NCBI RefSeq assembly: GCF_003590095.1
Contig: NC_039483.1
Span: 13,268,001 to 13,332,000, forward strand
DNA from: Trichoplusia ni
Taxonomy: Eukaryota; Arthropoda; Insecta; Lepidoptera; Noctuidae
Length of the DNA stretch: 64,000 bases
Direction: 5' to 3'
The notes beneath the pieces are model-generated. The model did no database searches and was not told where the DNA came from. It was given only the letters and a program-made list of their open reading frames with translations. A program made the translations under genes and the position numbers. Of the stretch, positions 19,146 to 32,600 are shown piece by piece (position 1 is the first letter of the stretch; the number at the start of each line of letters is the position of its first letter).

Positions 19146-22100
19146 AGCCTTTTGAGGCAGTTCCCGATAATCTAGGAATAATATAATAATAGAAGGGAGG
19201 TTTCAAACTTACAAACACAAATTTACAAACAAAAACGGCTGGTCCGATCTTGATAAAATTAGTATGGAGAGATTTAAAAACTTGGGTTTTTAGAGGTTTT
19301 AACGATGTTTTAGTATTTCTTATTATGGAAATACTAGCCATCACAAGATAAAGAATGGTAACGAACAGGCAGAGGAACCTCATTAATAGAGTTCTATCTT
19401 ACCCTTGCAAACCAAACCCTAAGAAAACGTATTCAAGTAACAAGTTCAACATAAATTTAGACCACATTGTACTGCTCAATTAAGGATGATATATGTAGTG
19501 TACCGTAATATTGTACAGTGTTGTCGCCCGCAGGTTTCGTAACGCGACGTCATGATGTACTGACAGACTGCCAGTTTTGCTCGCTTGTAACACGTGTAAT
19601 CCCCACAGTGATATAGAACGTACTCTGTTATTTAGTACTGTTTAGGTACCTACCATGCGTTTATGAGAAAATGTATGTATCTCTGATTTTTGACAGTCGT
19701 GGAAATATGTTGTTGAAATTTTAAGAAGAATGATACATAATAAATTTTTGGGATTTTTGTAATTTCATCTAAATGATTGAATTAAGTTATTACTTAAATC
19801 TGGGGACACTCAAAAAAAATGGTCAGATGGGAGGACCAACATTTCGATAAATAAATCTATTGCAGTTGTGGTATCAAGAAGCTAAGCAAGCTATTACAAC
19901 AGTTAGAGGTAAGTATGTAAGTTGTAATATCAAAAGAGGCATTATTGGCATAAACTACTGATTTATCACAAACACTTCTTGGCAAGTTTTCGATATAATA
20001 TTATACAATGTTTTCCACATTCAGAAATTTGATCCTTGTGTCGCGAGGGTTTCAAAATCATTAAAGTCGCTAACTTAAAGATACCTAGACTCATAACAAG
20101 CATTCGTGGATCACATAAATGCTTGTTATACGTCGTCAAATCTTATGGGGTTGACCCTTACCCTTAGGTACCTTCAGCAGTCTATGCAGTCAGTTGTTAT
20201 TGAAAATTACCAAACTACGACCACATTATCTAATGAACTACCCTCCATTTACATTGTACTTAATAGATATAGAAATAAGCACACTTACGGTTGCAATAGG
20301 CCTACATACTCATTTAATACTCCACAGTATTAGGCGAGACATCGAGAACCAGCCTCAACACTACCTGGAGCAGACGTAATGTCGGGACACGTAGGTAGTA
20401 TGCACGGTTAGTGTAATGAGCGTTGTGTCCCAAGATCATTGACTTGCAACGGGTTACCGCGCAACGCAAACGTAATGGTTACGCTAAGTAAACTAATCAG
20501 AAGGTTTGTCATATGACAAACAGAAACAAAATTATCCGAAGCAAGATCTTTTATATTTTTGTTACATACAATTTATAGCATTTCATTTTGGTTTTAACGT
20601 GCTCCACTAATTGGTTAATTGTATCTTCCCTACCAGTCGGTAAATCTAGATGTCATACTTAAGTTATTATACATTGAAATACACAACATTTAATTTAGTC
20701 AGTCAACAAACACAGAAGGTTGATGCATCACTTATATTTTACGCTAAATACACATTAGTACCTATGAGAACTGTAAACTTACATCCCCTTTATTGTAATC
20801 GTCCCTATGTAGGGAAGTACGGAAAACAACAACATCTGTTATCAATCAAATATTGTTCAAAGGAAGTCTTCTGAAACAATTCTATACATTGTCATTGCAT
20901 CCACGACGTGGTTCTCACTTATGCAACACAACCCATGCACGGTACAACGTTTAGGACTTCGTTCTTGAGCTTAATTTTATAAATGATTCTTACGCTTTAC
21001 TTTCCAGTGCGTTGTTATTAGCAAGGAAGGCATGCAAATCAACTTAAGCATTACTGGTCATTACTAGCATTAAGATCAAACAAGGCTAAAATAAGTTTTT
21101 CATTAACACCTGTTTAGAAGTTCTGTCAAATTCTTCTTAATAATCTGAGTATAAAACTAGTGTTAAACCCTAACAAAAGCTCGAATAAACTCTTCAACAA
21201 ATAGTTACACTCGAAATAAAACCTCGTGTTGTTTGGTGTGACCCACATCACACAAACGTTTGTTATAAGACACAAACATGGGTTCAAATGTTTGCGTCAT
21301 GCCGCGTACACTTTTTAAATTATATTGACACAGGCATCACGTAAAAAGCGACATCCTGGATTAAAACCAACCCTGTGTCGCGGACTCGCTGGCTCTTACA
21401 AAAACCCCCGCTTCCTTTGTTGTGCAAAGAAGGGGGAAAAAACGTACCGCAACTTGTGAGAGAAAATCAAGCGAATTGCTGCAAGAATTTTCCAACGGGA
21501 ATTAATAGGCACGATTACAAATTCCTACAAGACTGGTACTTAGATCCTACCTCATTGGATCTCCCACTACCAATGTTCCATTTGAGTAATTTGTTCGGTA
21601 TTTAAATGGAATGGTTTGTAATTCGAAATTCGATTTAAATTTTATTAAGCAGCGGTTTGGTTAACTGCTTACGTGCGTTCACTGATGACTACTCGTGGTT
21701 GACGTAATCTGACAACGTGTATAACAGTGAAAGATGTGACTTTAATTTCATAGACCGATATTGATGTTGTTATATAACTATTATGATTTTAAATTTTCCT
21801 CAATCTGGTTTACACGAAACATCGAAAACAATTGAAACGGATTTTTTTCCAATAAATCTTGATGGTCCTGAACCACGAGATATTAATCCAAACTTTATAC
21901 ACAACCCAATTATTATGCAACAATAATTAATCACCAGTCCCTTACACCCACTTAATTCTGTTAGAACGCTCACATCCCCACTTATTATAAGCAGGGCGAG
22001 TTATGCCGCAATCTCAATGCAATAAACATTCAGGTAGGTGGCACGTGCCAACGACGACTAGCCTTTCTGTTGCCACTGCTACGGATATAGAGAGAATTAA

Positions 22101-22329
22101 TGTGCCTAAGAAAGATCCTTGTTTTGTAGGATACGAGTATGTGGTAAAAATTTGATTAAGAAGTCAAATCCTGCATTTTGATTAACTGCAAAGAGTTGTT
22201 GTGTTTTTGTAAAAGTAAAACAATATATGGTCACCCATAACATGCTTGCAAATGTCAACCTTTGCTACACCTCGATTTTAGTTTTGTTTAGGAAATAAGT
22301 TGTCTAAACGTAAACTTTTAAAACGAAAA
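19146..22329. other. No gene recognised
   Basis: Unassigned AT-rich DNA. 20340-20480 is somewhat GC-richer. At 21237-21275 are two small self-complementary words, GTGTGA-CCCACA-TCACAC and ACAAACGTTTGT. Frames at 20106-20379, 20650 and 21375 lack domains. Confidence 0.4.
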
Positions 22330-22430
22330 TTTATACTGTCTTTTGATGGTTCCTGAGATATAACACTCTGGTTACAGACCGACAGACAGACGTTAGCATT
22401 AAGATTCCGTTACCTTAAGTTAAGGATTCA
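22330..22430 (-). repeat. 'ggttccgtaccc' family, internal fragment, reversed
   Basis: TGGTTCCTGAGATATAACACTCTGGTTACAGACCGACAGACAGACG, then AAGATTCCGTTAC, reads on the minus strand as the internal part of the family: the 'CTGTC.GTC.GTCACCAGGCTGTATCTCA' block after the head. Worn copy. Confidence 0.55.
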
Positions 22431-22931
22431 AGACCGCACTACTTGAATTATTGGAATAGTTACATGTTTTTAAGTTAGCTGTCACAAATGATAAGTTTGG
22501 TACTTAATTTTGTAATGTAAAGTAGCTTGCAATTAGCTTGACTTGGTAACCTTCTGAATCCGCTGTCTGATATTGCCTCACATACTAACACTGAAGATCA
22601 AATCAGTCAACCGTTTCCAGTAAACCAATGATCCAAAGTGTATATAATATTGGAGAGGCTTCCATTCTATGTGCAGGCCTTAGCGGTAGCACGGGCAAGA
22701 CGTGACGTATTATGTAAGGTCCACCCAACACTCAACACAATATGCAGCAAATGTGCAATATATTCCCCGCGCTAGAACATTGCTACGCCAACATGTTTGC
22801 GGTGCAACGAAACCGTCGAGGACAAACGGCCAACTTCTGTGATTGATTAAATTTTAACTAGCTTTACCTAGTGAATATTTAAATGTTACCTACATACAGA
22901 AACTTGGTAGTTTCGTAATGTACTGACAATT

Positions 22932-23162
22932 ATGGACGCTTTGAGGGTCCGTGCAACTAATGCTCATGGAAACTTGATATTCATTAAGCGAGAGCCGAGC
23001 GACGGACACACGAAACAAATGAACGTGCAGGTGTTATGGGCATGTTGTGTACTGATGAATGAGACTTTGCAGTCAGTTGTTATCTTCAAAACAATGTATG
23101 AGTTCTATGTTGAAATTGTGGTACATAAAATGATTTCTGATGCAAATTTTAGATGGTATTGA
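22932..23162 (+). CDS. Small open frame of 76 codons, unproven
   Basis: ATG at 22932 in a moderately GC-rich patch. The first 35 codons (MDALRVRATNAHGNLIFIKR...) look more protein-like than the rest. CAG|GTGTTA near 23030 could be a splice donor, which would make the first part an exon. No domain is recognised. Chance remains the likelier explanation. Confidence 0.12.
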   Translation: MDALRVRATNAHGNLIFIKREPSDGHTKQMNVQVLWACCVLMNETLQSVVIFKTMYEFYVEIVVHKMISDANFRWY

Positions 23163-23639
23163 AGAAAAGGGTTTATGTTTCATAGTTTCTGTTATAAATA
23201 TAGCGAAAAGTGTATTTTTTTAACGTTAATCAGTTATCATGCATCAGTCTGTAAGTAACAATAACACCTGCAAGGAAAACTTCGTGACACTTGAGAAATG
23301 TATGCGATTAAATTTATAAGTACCTCAAGAATCCATATTATTGAATTAATGATAGGCAAAAGTTATAAAATCATTCCATAAACGAAAATCGATTAAACTC
23401 AAAATCTTTAAAATAAATCCGTTGCACCTGCCAATAGAAAAGTGCAGTATTAAAAGGTTTTATAAGTATTATTTGAAAACCTCTCAAGTAACTGTCGGAC
23501 TAACGTGAGACGTTCGCTTCGGTTCTTGTCTAAAGCGGTATGTACATATCGCTACGTACGTTAGATTCAGAATAAAATTCTAGAATTTTAAAGCCATTTT
23601 TCCAAGGAGTTTCTCATAGGTAATATGTCGTTTATTTAT

Positions 23640-23830
23640 TTATTTAAGTTGGTTTAATGTTGTTTTTTGGAACCGAAGATGAAAAAAGAGTATTACATGT
23701 TTGACGTGTCTGTGTGTCTGTGGCACCATAGCTCCCGAACAGATTAAGCGATTTTAATTTATTTGGTATTAAAGGTGAATTATGTAAGAGTATTCTTAGA
23801 CATATTTAAAAGGAGGGCAAATTAAAATAG
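23640..23830 (+). repeat. 'ggcaccatagctcccgaac' repeat
   Basis: ACGTGTCTGTGTGTCTGTGGCACCATAGCTCCCGAACAGATTAAGCGATTTTAATTT followed by TTGGTATTAAAGGTGAATTATG matches a repeat that I recall from several moths. A short (TTTA)n run precedes it at 23630-23645. Confidence 0.5.
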
Positions 23831-25682
23831 AAAATGACTTAATCAAGACAGTTTTATATGCGCTTGATGATAAAATTAAGGGTAGGAAAATGGGATATCG
23901 GTATGTCATAGTAGCTTATCAATTACCAGTAGCAGCTTTCCGTCTTCGGAAATCTGCTAAAGATGATTAATCATGATTTTTTTCTAATGGTTTACGGTAA
24001 AAATATATAGATATATTTATATCGGGTACATTGACCACTTTTTTCTAAAAGTTCAAATAGGCCTTTTACTTTTCATTGACGTTCACCATTACCTCAGCTT
24101 ACTAACAGAGACCAATGCCTGCATAAGCCACTCAAAAAATCTAGGATACTCATAGCAAAATCCCTTAAAAAAATCGAAAATATATGTCACTAAACCACGT
24201 CCTCGAATAAACCTTTCACATTCATGTGAGCAAAGCCTTACAATTCTACTTGACGTAAAAATCATTGTCAAAGCGTTGTCAAAGTGTCAATTTTGCATTG
24301 AATTATGTCACTTTGTTGGGAGCGCCGAGCCGCGGAGTAAAAGTTGATTCGCCTCGCTTGACGTACAGAAAATAGTGGGAATAAGTTACCAAGTGTAGCA
24401 CTTATTGTAGCAATAAGAATGACACATTTCTTTGATATATTATGTAATCTTACAGCAAATGTATCTTATGAATACCCATTTTTTTACATATATTTTACGA
24501 ACTTTTTTCTGTACCTATCTTATATCTTCGTTAATATTTTACTTTAAATTTACGAAAAAAAGACTATTGAAACCAACAATCTGCACAAAAACAAGAACGA
24601 AGAACGAGACTACGTCCGTTTGAGACAGAATGAAATAGTTTTCAGGTTTAATTAAATTGTCGTAATGTTTTTCGTCGAAAAATCCTAAGTTTTTAAAGCA
24701 CTTTTGTGGTTACAGCTCGTTATTTGTTGAAAAACTCAAGCAGCTTAAACCACATTAAGTGTGATTTCATTAATATACATTTGTATTTTATTAAAAAAAC
24801 TAAGTAAAGCGCTCTTAAATAATTCTTTCTGAATTCCAGAGTTTTTAAGGGAAGCAACACTCCAGCAGGACAATAGGAATGATGACATTTTTAAGTCTCC
24901 GACAAGTAGTTTATTGCATAATAATTGATAATTATTTGTTTTTAAAACATACATAAATTGATCAAATTAATAGTTAATTGAACTTACGCGTGTCTTCGCG
25001 GTTGCGTATACAATTTACGAATACACCTTCTCCTAAACTTTGAAGCATTTTATCTTTTCAATTTATGTTGTTTAAAAAAAAGGCAAGATACGTAGGTATT
25101 TCATATTTTTTAATTATTTATCTGAGGGACTTAATCGATTTATACTTTTCGTATCTTACTCATCCTTATTCAGGCTATTTATAAATTGTGATAAATTTAC
25201 TGGCAACTAGGAATATTCCAGATGCTAGTCAGTGATTATTTTATTTTGAGTACATACATTTACAAATAAAATTTAAACGTCATAATTTTAATTCATTTAA
25301 TATTAATTAATCTGAAATGAATATTTTAACCCGCATAAAGTAAACACTCCTATAGTTTTAGGATACAATTTCTATTTAGTCATAATTGTGCATGCAGGAG
25401 ATTAAATTATACATTCATACAATAATGCTTGCACTACGCTGTGGACTCAATTCTAATTTATATTCCTTATAAAGTGAAAACAAAATTAAACCTAAAATTG
25501 TACTGATTAAGTATTAAAATAAATTGTACTTGAATTGTAATGTATATGGTTCAGTAATATTAATTAATTATGTATCGTAGTGAAACAATTTACGAAGTGC
25601 TTTATAGAATTGATGATTGTTAGTTAATTTAATATCGTTTATAACATTTGTAGCAAGTGCGTGCTGTGTTTTAAGTGTTTTG

Positions 25683-25830
25683 CATCCATTGCTTAGTCTC
25701 CGCTATCCGTTCGTCCGTCACCAGGCTGTGTTTCGCGAACCGTGATACCTTTGAAAGTTATTTTTTTGCAGATGATGCATTTTCTGTAAACCAAATACAA
25801 AAAATAAAGATTCAGGTTAAGAAACGTTTC
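25683..25830 (+). repeat. 'ggttccgtaccc' family, internal fragment
   Basis: Contains CCGTTCGTCCGTCACCAGGCTGTGTTTCGCGAACCGTGATACC, then GCAGATGATGCATTTTCTGT. This block order also occurs at 32190 and 60850. A 66-codon open frame here starts at ATG or near it but is repeat-derived. Confidence 0.6.
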
Positions 25831-26329
25831 TTTTATTTGTCACACCCAAGCCTACTCGTGGTAATAAAATTATAAAACGGATGTCGACGCTTATTTGTTA
25901 CACATAAATTGATGAACCGATTTTGACAAAAATAACTAATTAAGAAGATTAATAATTATACAAGTCGCTCCGCAATTGTACGATTTCAATGTTGCATATC
26001 ATTATCTCACAGAAATTCCTATATTCATATTGTTCTTTCATATATGTAAATATCTTCACACTAACCTAGTGATATTAAACTTTAATACATTTAAAAGCGA
26101 TTCCTATTCACAAACGCTACACAGCAAGGTACCCGCTTAAGAAAATAGATATAAAATTTTAAACTGGATACTACAATAAATCTTACGTACTTTCTAAGAA
26201 CCATCCACATTCGAGTCAGGAAAGGAATGTTCTATATTCAGCTGAAGATTTCAGTTCTAGTTATCATTTTATGTAGCTTATATCTGGGTTAAGAACAACT
26301 TTAAATTACATAATATATTGAATTTAGTT

Positions 26330-26518
26330 TTAATGTGTTTTAAAGATTTTGATTTTGTTTTAAGCATTGATTTTTTTGTTTAAATTAAATTGTTAAAATA
26401 ATTTTAGATATAAGATTAATTTTCTGTACCCTACAGGGTCCACAAATGCTCTAACCCATTTTGTAACATCTTTGTAAACATTGTGGAATGCAAATAAATA
26501 ATATGAATATGAATATGA
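26330..26518 (+). repeat. Probable LINE 3' untranslated end
   Basis: TGTACCCTACAGGGTCCACAAATGCTCTAACCCATTTTGTAACATC, then GTAAACATTGTGGAATGCAAATAAATAA, then a short (ATGAAT)n run, ATGAATATGAATATGA. A polyadenylation-like AATAAA followed by a microsatellite tail is how Jockey- or CR1-type elements end. Confidence 0.5.
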
Positions 26519-29255
26519 TTTGTTTCTATTTCATCTCTAAAGATTAAAAATGGAATTAATAACTAGTAAATGTAAGGTAAGGCTTTACTCTATCGTTTCG
26601 GTTACAATTTCAAATTCTAACAAATTGCTTTTCGGCGATTTTGATGCCTATCTGTGAATTTGTATCATTTGGGTTTTTTTCCGAATCCTCTCCATGTAAA
26701 TTTAATTTTGCATATAGAATCACTATTTCTGTAATCTAATGTCACTCACGTGCCTGTTTTAGGCCTATTAGGAATGAAAATATTTGAATTACATGATCTG
26801 TGGTTAATCAGATTTTTTTAAATATCAAAATATACGAGTTCATTTAGATGATATCTTTGAACATCCAATAGTACTTGTTAAAGAAACGATTGTAAGAACT
26901 CTGAATTTAATGGACTGAAAACAACTGAATAAAATAGCGCGGGTACCACGTTCGTGTATCTCACAGTAATACTAATATCATTTAAAGTGCAGGTCTGTAA
27001 GTGTGTTTTTGTTAAAGTTTATTTTGATGAAATCTGGAACAAAAGGTAGTCTCTGAAATAACACACATCTACCGACATAAACGAGTGAAGCAGCTGGCAT
27101 AAGCTAATTTACATAAAAAGTAAGATCATTATAGAATGTACAGAAATGGTAAGTTCTGATATGTTTTAATTTTCTATGAAAAATCTGTGACCCACAACGG
27201 CCACAACGATATTTTTCTCTTATTCCTGTTTCTGTTAGTCTCTGTATATTTTGTTAAAATCAAATGTCAGTTTATCATTATTATTCACATCTTTCCCACT
27301 CATAATAATACACACGCGCCACGGTCCATTCACCTATGACTGTTTCTCAGTCTTACACTCCTTTCTCCTTCTCTCATGAGAATAACATCGCCTGTTCCAT
27401 TCTTAATATTTGCAAACGAGTGAGGTGCAAGTACAACCGATAAATTGCCGAATACCCGTAGCTAATGCATCTGTCACCGATTGTTACTCAGGCGAACTGA
27501 ATACATTTTCATACTTTATATCACAATGTGGTACAATTTATAAACGATAATATAACGTAGTACGGACCTTTTTAAAAAAAGTTTTTTTTTTTATACAGTT
27601 TTTTTGCAAACTTTTCGATTTGTATTAAAACAATCAATATAAATATTTTAGCAGTATACTTCGATATTTAATTTTACTTCCTGATCCCTAATATATTTGA
27701 GTAACCCGAGTAATTAAATTATAAAATTGTTATTAATACTATAGATAATCTTGGGGATCAAGGAGGTACTCATCTTTGACAGTTTTTAAACTCGATATAC
27801 ATCTCATAATTTGCTAGACTTGTATAATACTCTACCGTCAGAACTTATTTGACTCTTTGCATCGAAAAATTAAAATTTGGACGAAACTAAAATATTTTTA
27901 ATCGAACGCTGTATGCTTGTCCCTCGCACCGCGGATCCGTCTTCCCTTCCCGAGCTTCTCTGCTTAAGCTTCCATAATTGGGAAGCATTCGGATCACGTA
28001 TTAAAAGCCGTGTCGGTCCCAGACACAGTCCGATAAGGACGGTTCCGTGAAACGATTCATATTCACGAAAAGAATTCACCTTCTTAAAATTAAATATTAA
28101 AATTTGTAAACGTCTGAAATGTTTCTTGGAGTACTTCTAATAAGAGAAAAATGTATCTCATTTGTTATGCTTAATGAAGTGAACGCGATTTATTATTTAT
28201 CGGGACTACTTAAGGCAATATAATTGAATACCACCTTTACAAAATCATATTCCTTGTAATATTTTGTCTTGTTTATTATTCAATGTTGCTATGTATTGTT
28301 AAGTGTCTATAAAACATTTTCGTTGAATTACGAAATCAATCATTGTTCACCCACGTTATTGACTCTGAATTTATGTAATTTATCGATACTTCTGTTATGT
28401 TAGGGAAATGTAAATATTTTATTATATTTTCATAGAAGTATGTATCGGCAATTTCAGACATGTTTCAACTGGTTGAGTAATGAATTTGTGTGATAATAAA
28501 ATAATAATTTATTATGTACACTTTCATGCAATTTCAGTTTAAAGTAACATGTTAAATGTTTTTTTCATAAAATACATATTCAGCGGTATACAATGGTAGT
28601 GTCTAAAAGGTAATCTTCTTTTATTAAAATAGAACAAACAAACAAAAAGATAAATATTCTTCAACATGAAAAACAAAAAAAAATATTATTAAGGAATATT
28701 TAAAAAATAAATGTATTCTTTTCATATTACTTATGTTCTTTGGTACGTAAGTAGGTACTTTGTCTTTTTTCAAATAAATCCATTTTCAGATAATACTGAG
28801 TCATTATCCTTACGAATATTATTTACGCGAAAGCTAAAATTACTAATTTATTTTAATGAAACTTAACAATTATAATACTTATAGGTTAAAAAATAAAAAG
28901 GGCACATCGCTCTTAGTATGTGAAAATATCATTTATTTTATCCGCCAAGCTAATTCAAGCAATTCAAAAAACTGATCCTACGCAGACGAAGTCGCAGGCA
29001 CCAGCCAGTAAAATTTTACTGGATTTCATAGAAGAGACAATTACGTTTGAACGTTACGCGTTACCATCTTATCCGGTATACCCATCGTGTGTTGGAACTT
29101 GGAACACAATACTCTATTGCTATGCATGGCATCACTCAGTGCCAACACTGTACGGTTTGATACTGCGGAGATCTGCTAATCTAATGGCAGCGAATACGTT
29201 GATGTAACTATCGCATTGGCTAATGCGTTTAGGAGAATTAATTTATATACTATAT
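26519..29255. other. No gene recognised; possible worn repeat at the end
   Basis: Mostly featureless AT-rich DNA. 28970-29020 has CCTACGCAGACGAAGTCGCAGGCACCAGC, which resembles the 'gcagacgaagtcgcgggca' word of lepidopteran repeat ends and leads towards the copy at 29256. The 95-codon frame here (28920-29207) begins at GTG and is not called. Confidence 0.4.
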
Positions 29256-29441
29256 TAGTTGTCCCCGCAAACTTTGTTTTGCCGTACAAATGAGTGCCAG
29301 ACAAGGAAAACAATGGGGGGTGGGAAAAATAGATGTCCGATTCTCACCTAGTATAGACAGAAAGTTTCATGAGAATCTGTAGAGCCGTTTCGGAGGATTT
29401 CAATTAAATACACCGTGACATGATCATTTTATATATTAGAT
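29256..29441 (+). repeat. LINE-like 3' tail repeat, copy 2 (diverged)
   Basis: Begins with a GTTGTCCCCGCAAACTTTGTTTTGCCG stretch, contains GAAAAATAGATGT and GCCGTTTCGGAGGA, and ends CCGTGACA...ATTTTATATATTAGA. It matches the copies at 4551 and 48040 in order and orientation but is more worn. Confidence 0.7.
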
Positions 29442-31593
29442 GGATTTTTAACGTGGATGATTTATTGGAATATTGTGCAGCGTAATCAATTGTATGTTAA
29501 ATCAATGTCTCAATGAGAAAGATCTTCTGGTTCTCAATGAGAATACAAGATACCTGTATATATAAGATAGCAGCTGTCTCCATAATAAATTTCAACAAAA
29601 TCGATGAAAATTGAAGGTAAGAAACGTAGGTACACACATACAAATATACTGACATACCTTTACTGACCATTTGTAATGTCAGTGTAACAACCAAAAAAAA
29701 TGCCAATACCAGGATGAAAAAAGTACTCAAAGACCTTTGAATTACAGTGAATCGAACTCTTTACAAAACATTACACCGACCAATAAGGAATTAGGTTTCC
29801 TTGGCAGTGAAATATTTGCACTGTATAACATCTTTTTGTTTTCTGTGAACACCTCACGAAAGGATAATACGCTTCATTAATATTGCTATTGTTATTCCAC
29901 GGGATAATAGGAAAACGGAAAGAGGGTTTACACTTTCCTAATGATTTTTTCTATGATCATTTTCCGTATTTATTCATTGTTAAAAATCCCTCACTTCAGA
30001 ATATTCAAGACCTTATAAGGAAGGGCAAATTCAAGAGCAAAAAATACAGGTACGGAGGTAGAAGACTTACAAAACACATAACTTCATTGAGTCAAGGCTG
30101 GCGGAAATATTCGCGGTTAAAGACGTCCGCTGCCAGAAAGGGAATACATTTATGTAAATAGGTACAGACCACATCCAGGGTGAGTGGTGCCTCTAGGCCC
30201 TGCTTAATCTTGCAAATTTATGCAAGTCGACGACAACACGTCAAACTGTCTTCGCTAGAGGACGTGATCCAAATCCGATTCAGCGCGTCATTTCGGTCGT
30301 AAAACGCTTTAGCAGTTAGCGCATTTGTCGCATAATTCTGATCTCCTCGGAGGCCAATAGCTTCTTGTGACGAACCCGATTATTATTCAAAGCTGTTACG
30401 TCTGCGTGCGGCTGTGTTGGTGCGTTGTGTGTGGGACTGGTTGTATAAGTAGGGCATGTCGAAGGTGGCCAAAACTATGTGTGATAATGTAGTAATGTGT
30501 TTAAGGTGACAGTTGTCATTTGTGTTCAATATTCTTAAATCAATTTTAACTCTTCTTTTTAAATCCACGTCATTGTGCCGTTGAATTTTGAAATTAGATC
30601 TTGATGTCCTGTTTTGCTGTCCATTCGAAGTTGAATTTATTTGAGATAAAACCTGCTTTTTGATATTAAAAAGTCATGTGGCAGCTTTGCTCTTAAACTT
30701 CAAATAATTATATCAACGTATTCCTTCAGCCTGTGTTCATTAAGAAACACAGAACGCGACTGGAGGTAGTGTTTTGTTTGTTGAATAATTCAGGACTTAG
30801 ACCCCATTAGCAGGTTTTACGTCTGTGTTAGTGGTAATTTAGTTTAATTTTAAGTGTTTTATATCTCAACTAGACAAAGCACTCACTGATTTTATAAGAG
30901 GTTTTTACTTTATAACTATTCAAAAAAAAAATTATATTAAAAATATTATTCTGTCGTTCGTTTAAAAAAACAGACCAAGTATTAATAATTTAAGAGTTTG
31001 TTGTATTAAAATACAAATTTTAATATTTTCGTGTTTACCTGTTTGTTCAAGCGAATCTTTAAGAGCTTTTATTTGATTCTGAATTTTAATTTCAGCTAGA
31101 AACTACATATACTGTCTTATTTATGAACAAATTCAGTAGGCCATGACTATAAAAAACCAATATCAAAATATTTTGAACAACACTTTATAATTACGTCATA
31201 CGCACGAACAAACAGCGTTGCCCAGCTAGCTATATCCCGCTTAAAAATTACATAAACGTAACATATAATGAAATATCATAAACGTTATAGGTTTTGTACG
31301 ACCAATAAAAGTCCCTGAACAATAAAAAAGGCTATTCTATTTATCCGGTTAATAATGCCTAACTAGGTATAATATTTCCCGGCGTGATACAGGTAGTCTC
31401 AAGAAAATAGGTTTCTTTACCTCGTTAGCCGATATAAGGTAACGGTTTTTCTCAGTTTTCTAGAAAAACGTGAACAATAGGACGCTGTCTTATTTAATGG
31501 ACTTAGCGGGACTGTAAGGAAATGAATGCTTATTATAATGATAGAGAAAGATTTTTATCAAACTCTTGGTTGATATTTAAGAAATTATTTTAA
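29442..31593. other. No gene recognised
   Basis: Frame 29883-30161 (92 codons) begins at TTG and has no domain. 30170-30440 is GC-richer than its surroundings and includes CCAGGGTGAGTGG, which resembles a 5' splice site, so a noncoding or unrecognised exon cannot be excluded. The rest is featureless. Confidence 0.35.
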
Positions 31594-31860
31594 GGGGGTT
31601 CCGTACCCAAAGGGTAAAAACGGAACCCCAATTCGTCGTACGTCGGTCACCACGCGGTAAATCATTGTCCGTGATAGCTAAACAGTTGATATTTTCATGG
31701 AAGTTTTTTAGTGTGGCTACTAACACTAAAAATAAAGATCGAGTTTAAGCAACAGTTCCTGCGGTCCTAAATAAGATTGAGAAGAAGTGATGTTTTTTGA
31801 AAAATAAAATGTACAGAACCCGTATGAACAGTGACATTGAGAAACGAGTGCGACTCCCAC
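31594..31860 (+). repeat. 'ggttccgtaccc' family, near full-length copy
   Basis: Begins with a small inverted repeat, GGGGTTCCGT (31595-31604) and ACGGAACCCC (31620-31629), around ACCCAAAGGGT. It continues with GTCCGTGATAGCTAAACAGTTGATATTTTCATGG and ends near TGTACAGAACCCGT...CGAGTGCGACTC. It is the best copy for defining the family, whose coding capacity, if any, is not visible. Confidence 0.7.
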
Positions 31861-32189
31861 AAACACCTTTGATTTATTATTAAGTAATTACAAAAGGTTT
31901 TTATTAAGAACTTGGACAGTCAACAGATCGCGTGACTACATCGTTTGCCTGTTCTTCAGCCAAAGTTATTGCTATCAGACACCCTGTGTTTTTTAAACGT
32001 TGACAGCTATGGATTATTTTGATCCTTAATTGCGGTTTTGCATGTGCAGTTAATTTATTGTTAGTTTATCGTTGTTTTGATATAATGAACCCCTCTTTAG
32101 GTTATTTATAGTCGACGATGTTGGTACTTCAAATTAAAATTTAGAGCATGTTGGTTTTTAGGGATTAATGCTGATCCGGGAAAACCTAA

Positions 32190-32360
32190 GCCACCGTTGT
32201 CTGTCCGTCCGTCAGACAGCAGGCTGTGTCTCATAAACCATATAGCTAGAGAGTTTCAATTTTAACATATATTATGAAATGTTTCTGCTGCTGCTATAAG
32301 GAAAAATTGAATACTAAAATTAAGCTCGAGGTTAAGCATCAATTATTTGGTCAAACAGAT
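32190..32360 (+). repeat. 'ggttccgtaccc' family, internal copy
   Basis: GTCTGTCCGTCCGTCAGACAGCAGGCTGTGTCTCATAAACCATATAGCTAGA, then CTGCTGCTGCTATAAGG, gives the family's middle section. It lies about 330 bases after the copy at 31594, in the same orientation. Confidence 0.65.
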
Positions 32361-32481
32361 TTGAGGGTGGTCTTCCACAAATTTATCTGACACCGGAATT
32401 GCAATTGACTAGTATTTAGAACTTGAGATAATTTTCTTGTGTCCACACATAGTTTTTTGCAAAAACAATTTACCTTAATAT

Positions 32482-32600
32482 TAATCCTCATCAGCATAAG
32501 CCCATATTCGTCCACTGCTGGACATAGGCCTCCTCAATTTGGACGCCGTCAAAATCTATCTTCGGCTGCTGGCATCCGCTTAATATTCATATCTTGTTTC
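32482..32600 (-). repeat. LINE 3' end ('gtccagcagtggac'), reversed
   Basis: CGTCCACTGCTGGACATAGGCCTCC reads on the minus strand as GGAGGCCTATGTCCAGCAGTGGACG, followed by a GCTGATGAGGA tail. I know this as the end of a very common lepidopteran non-LTR element. Upstream, CAGCCGAAGATAG and GACGGCGTCC belong to the same copy. Confidence 0.65.

Noticed and set aside
29883..30161. 92-codon frame with a basic C-terminus
   Set aside because: Starts at TTG with no ATG of use, no domain, no supporting signals except a nearby splice-like word.
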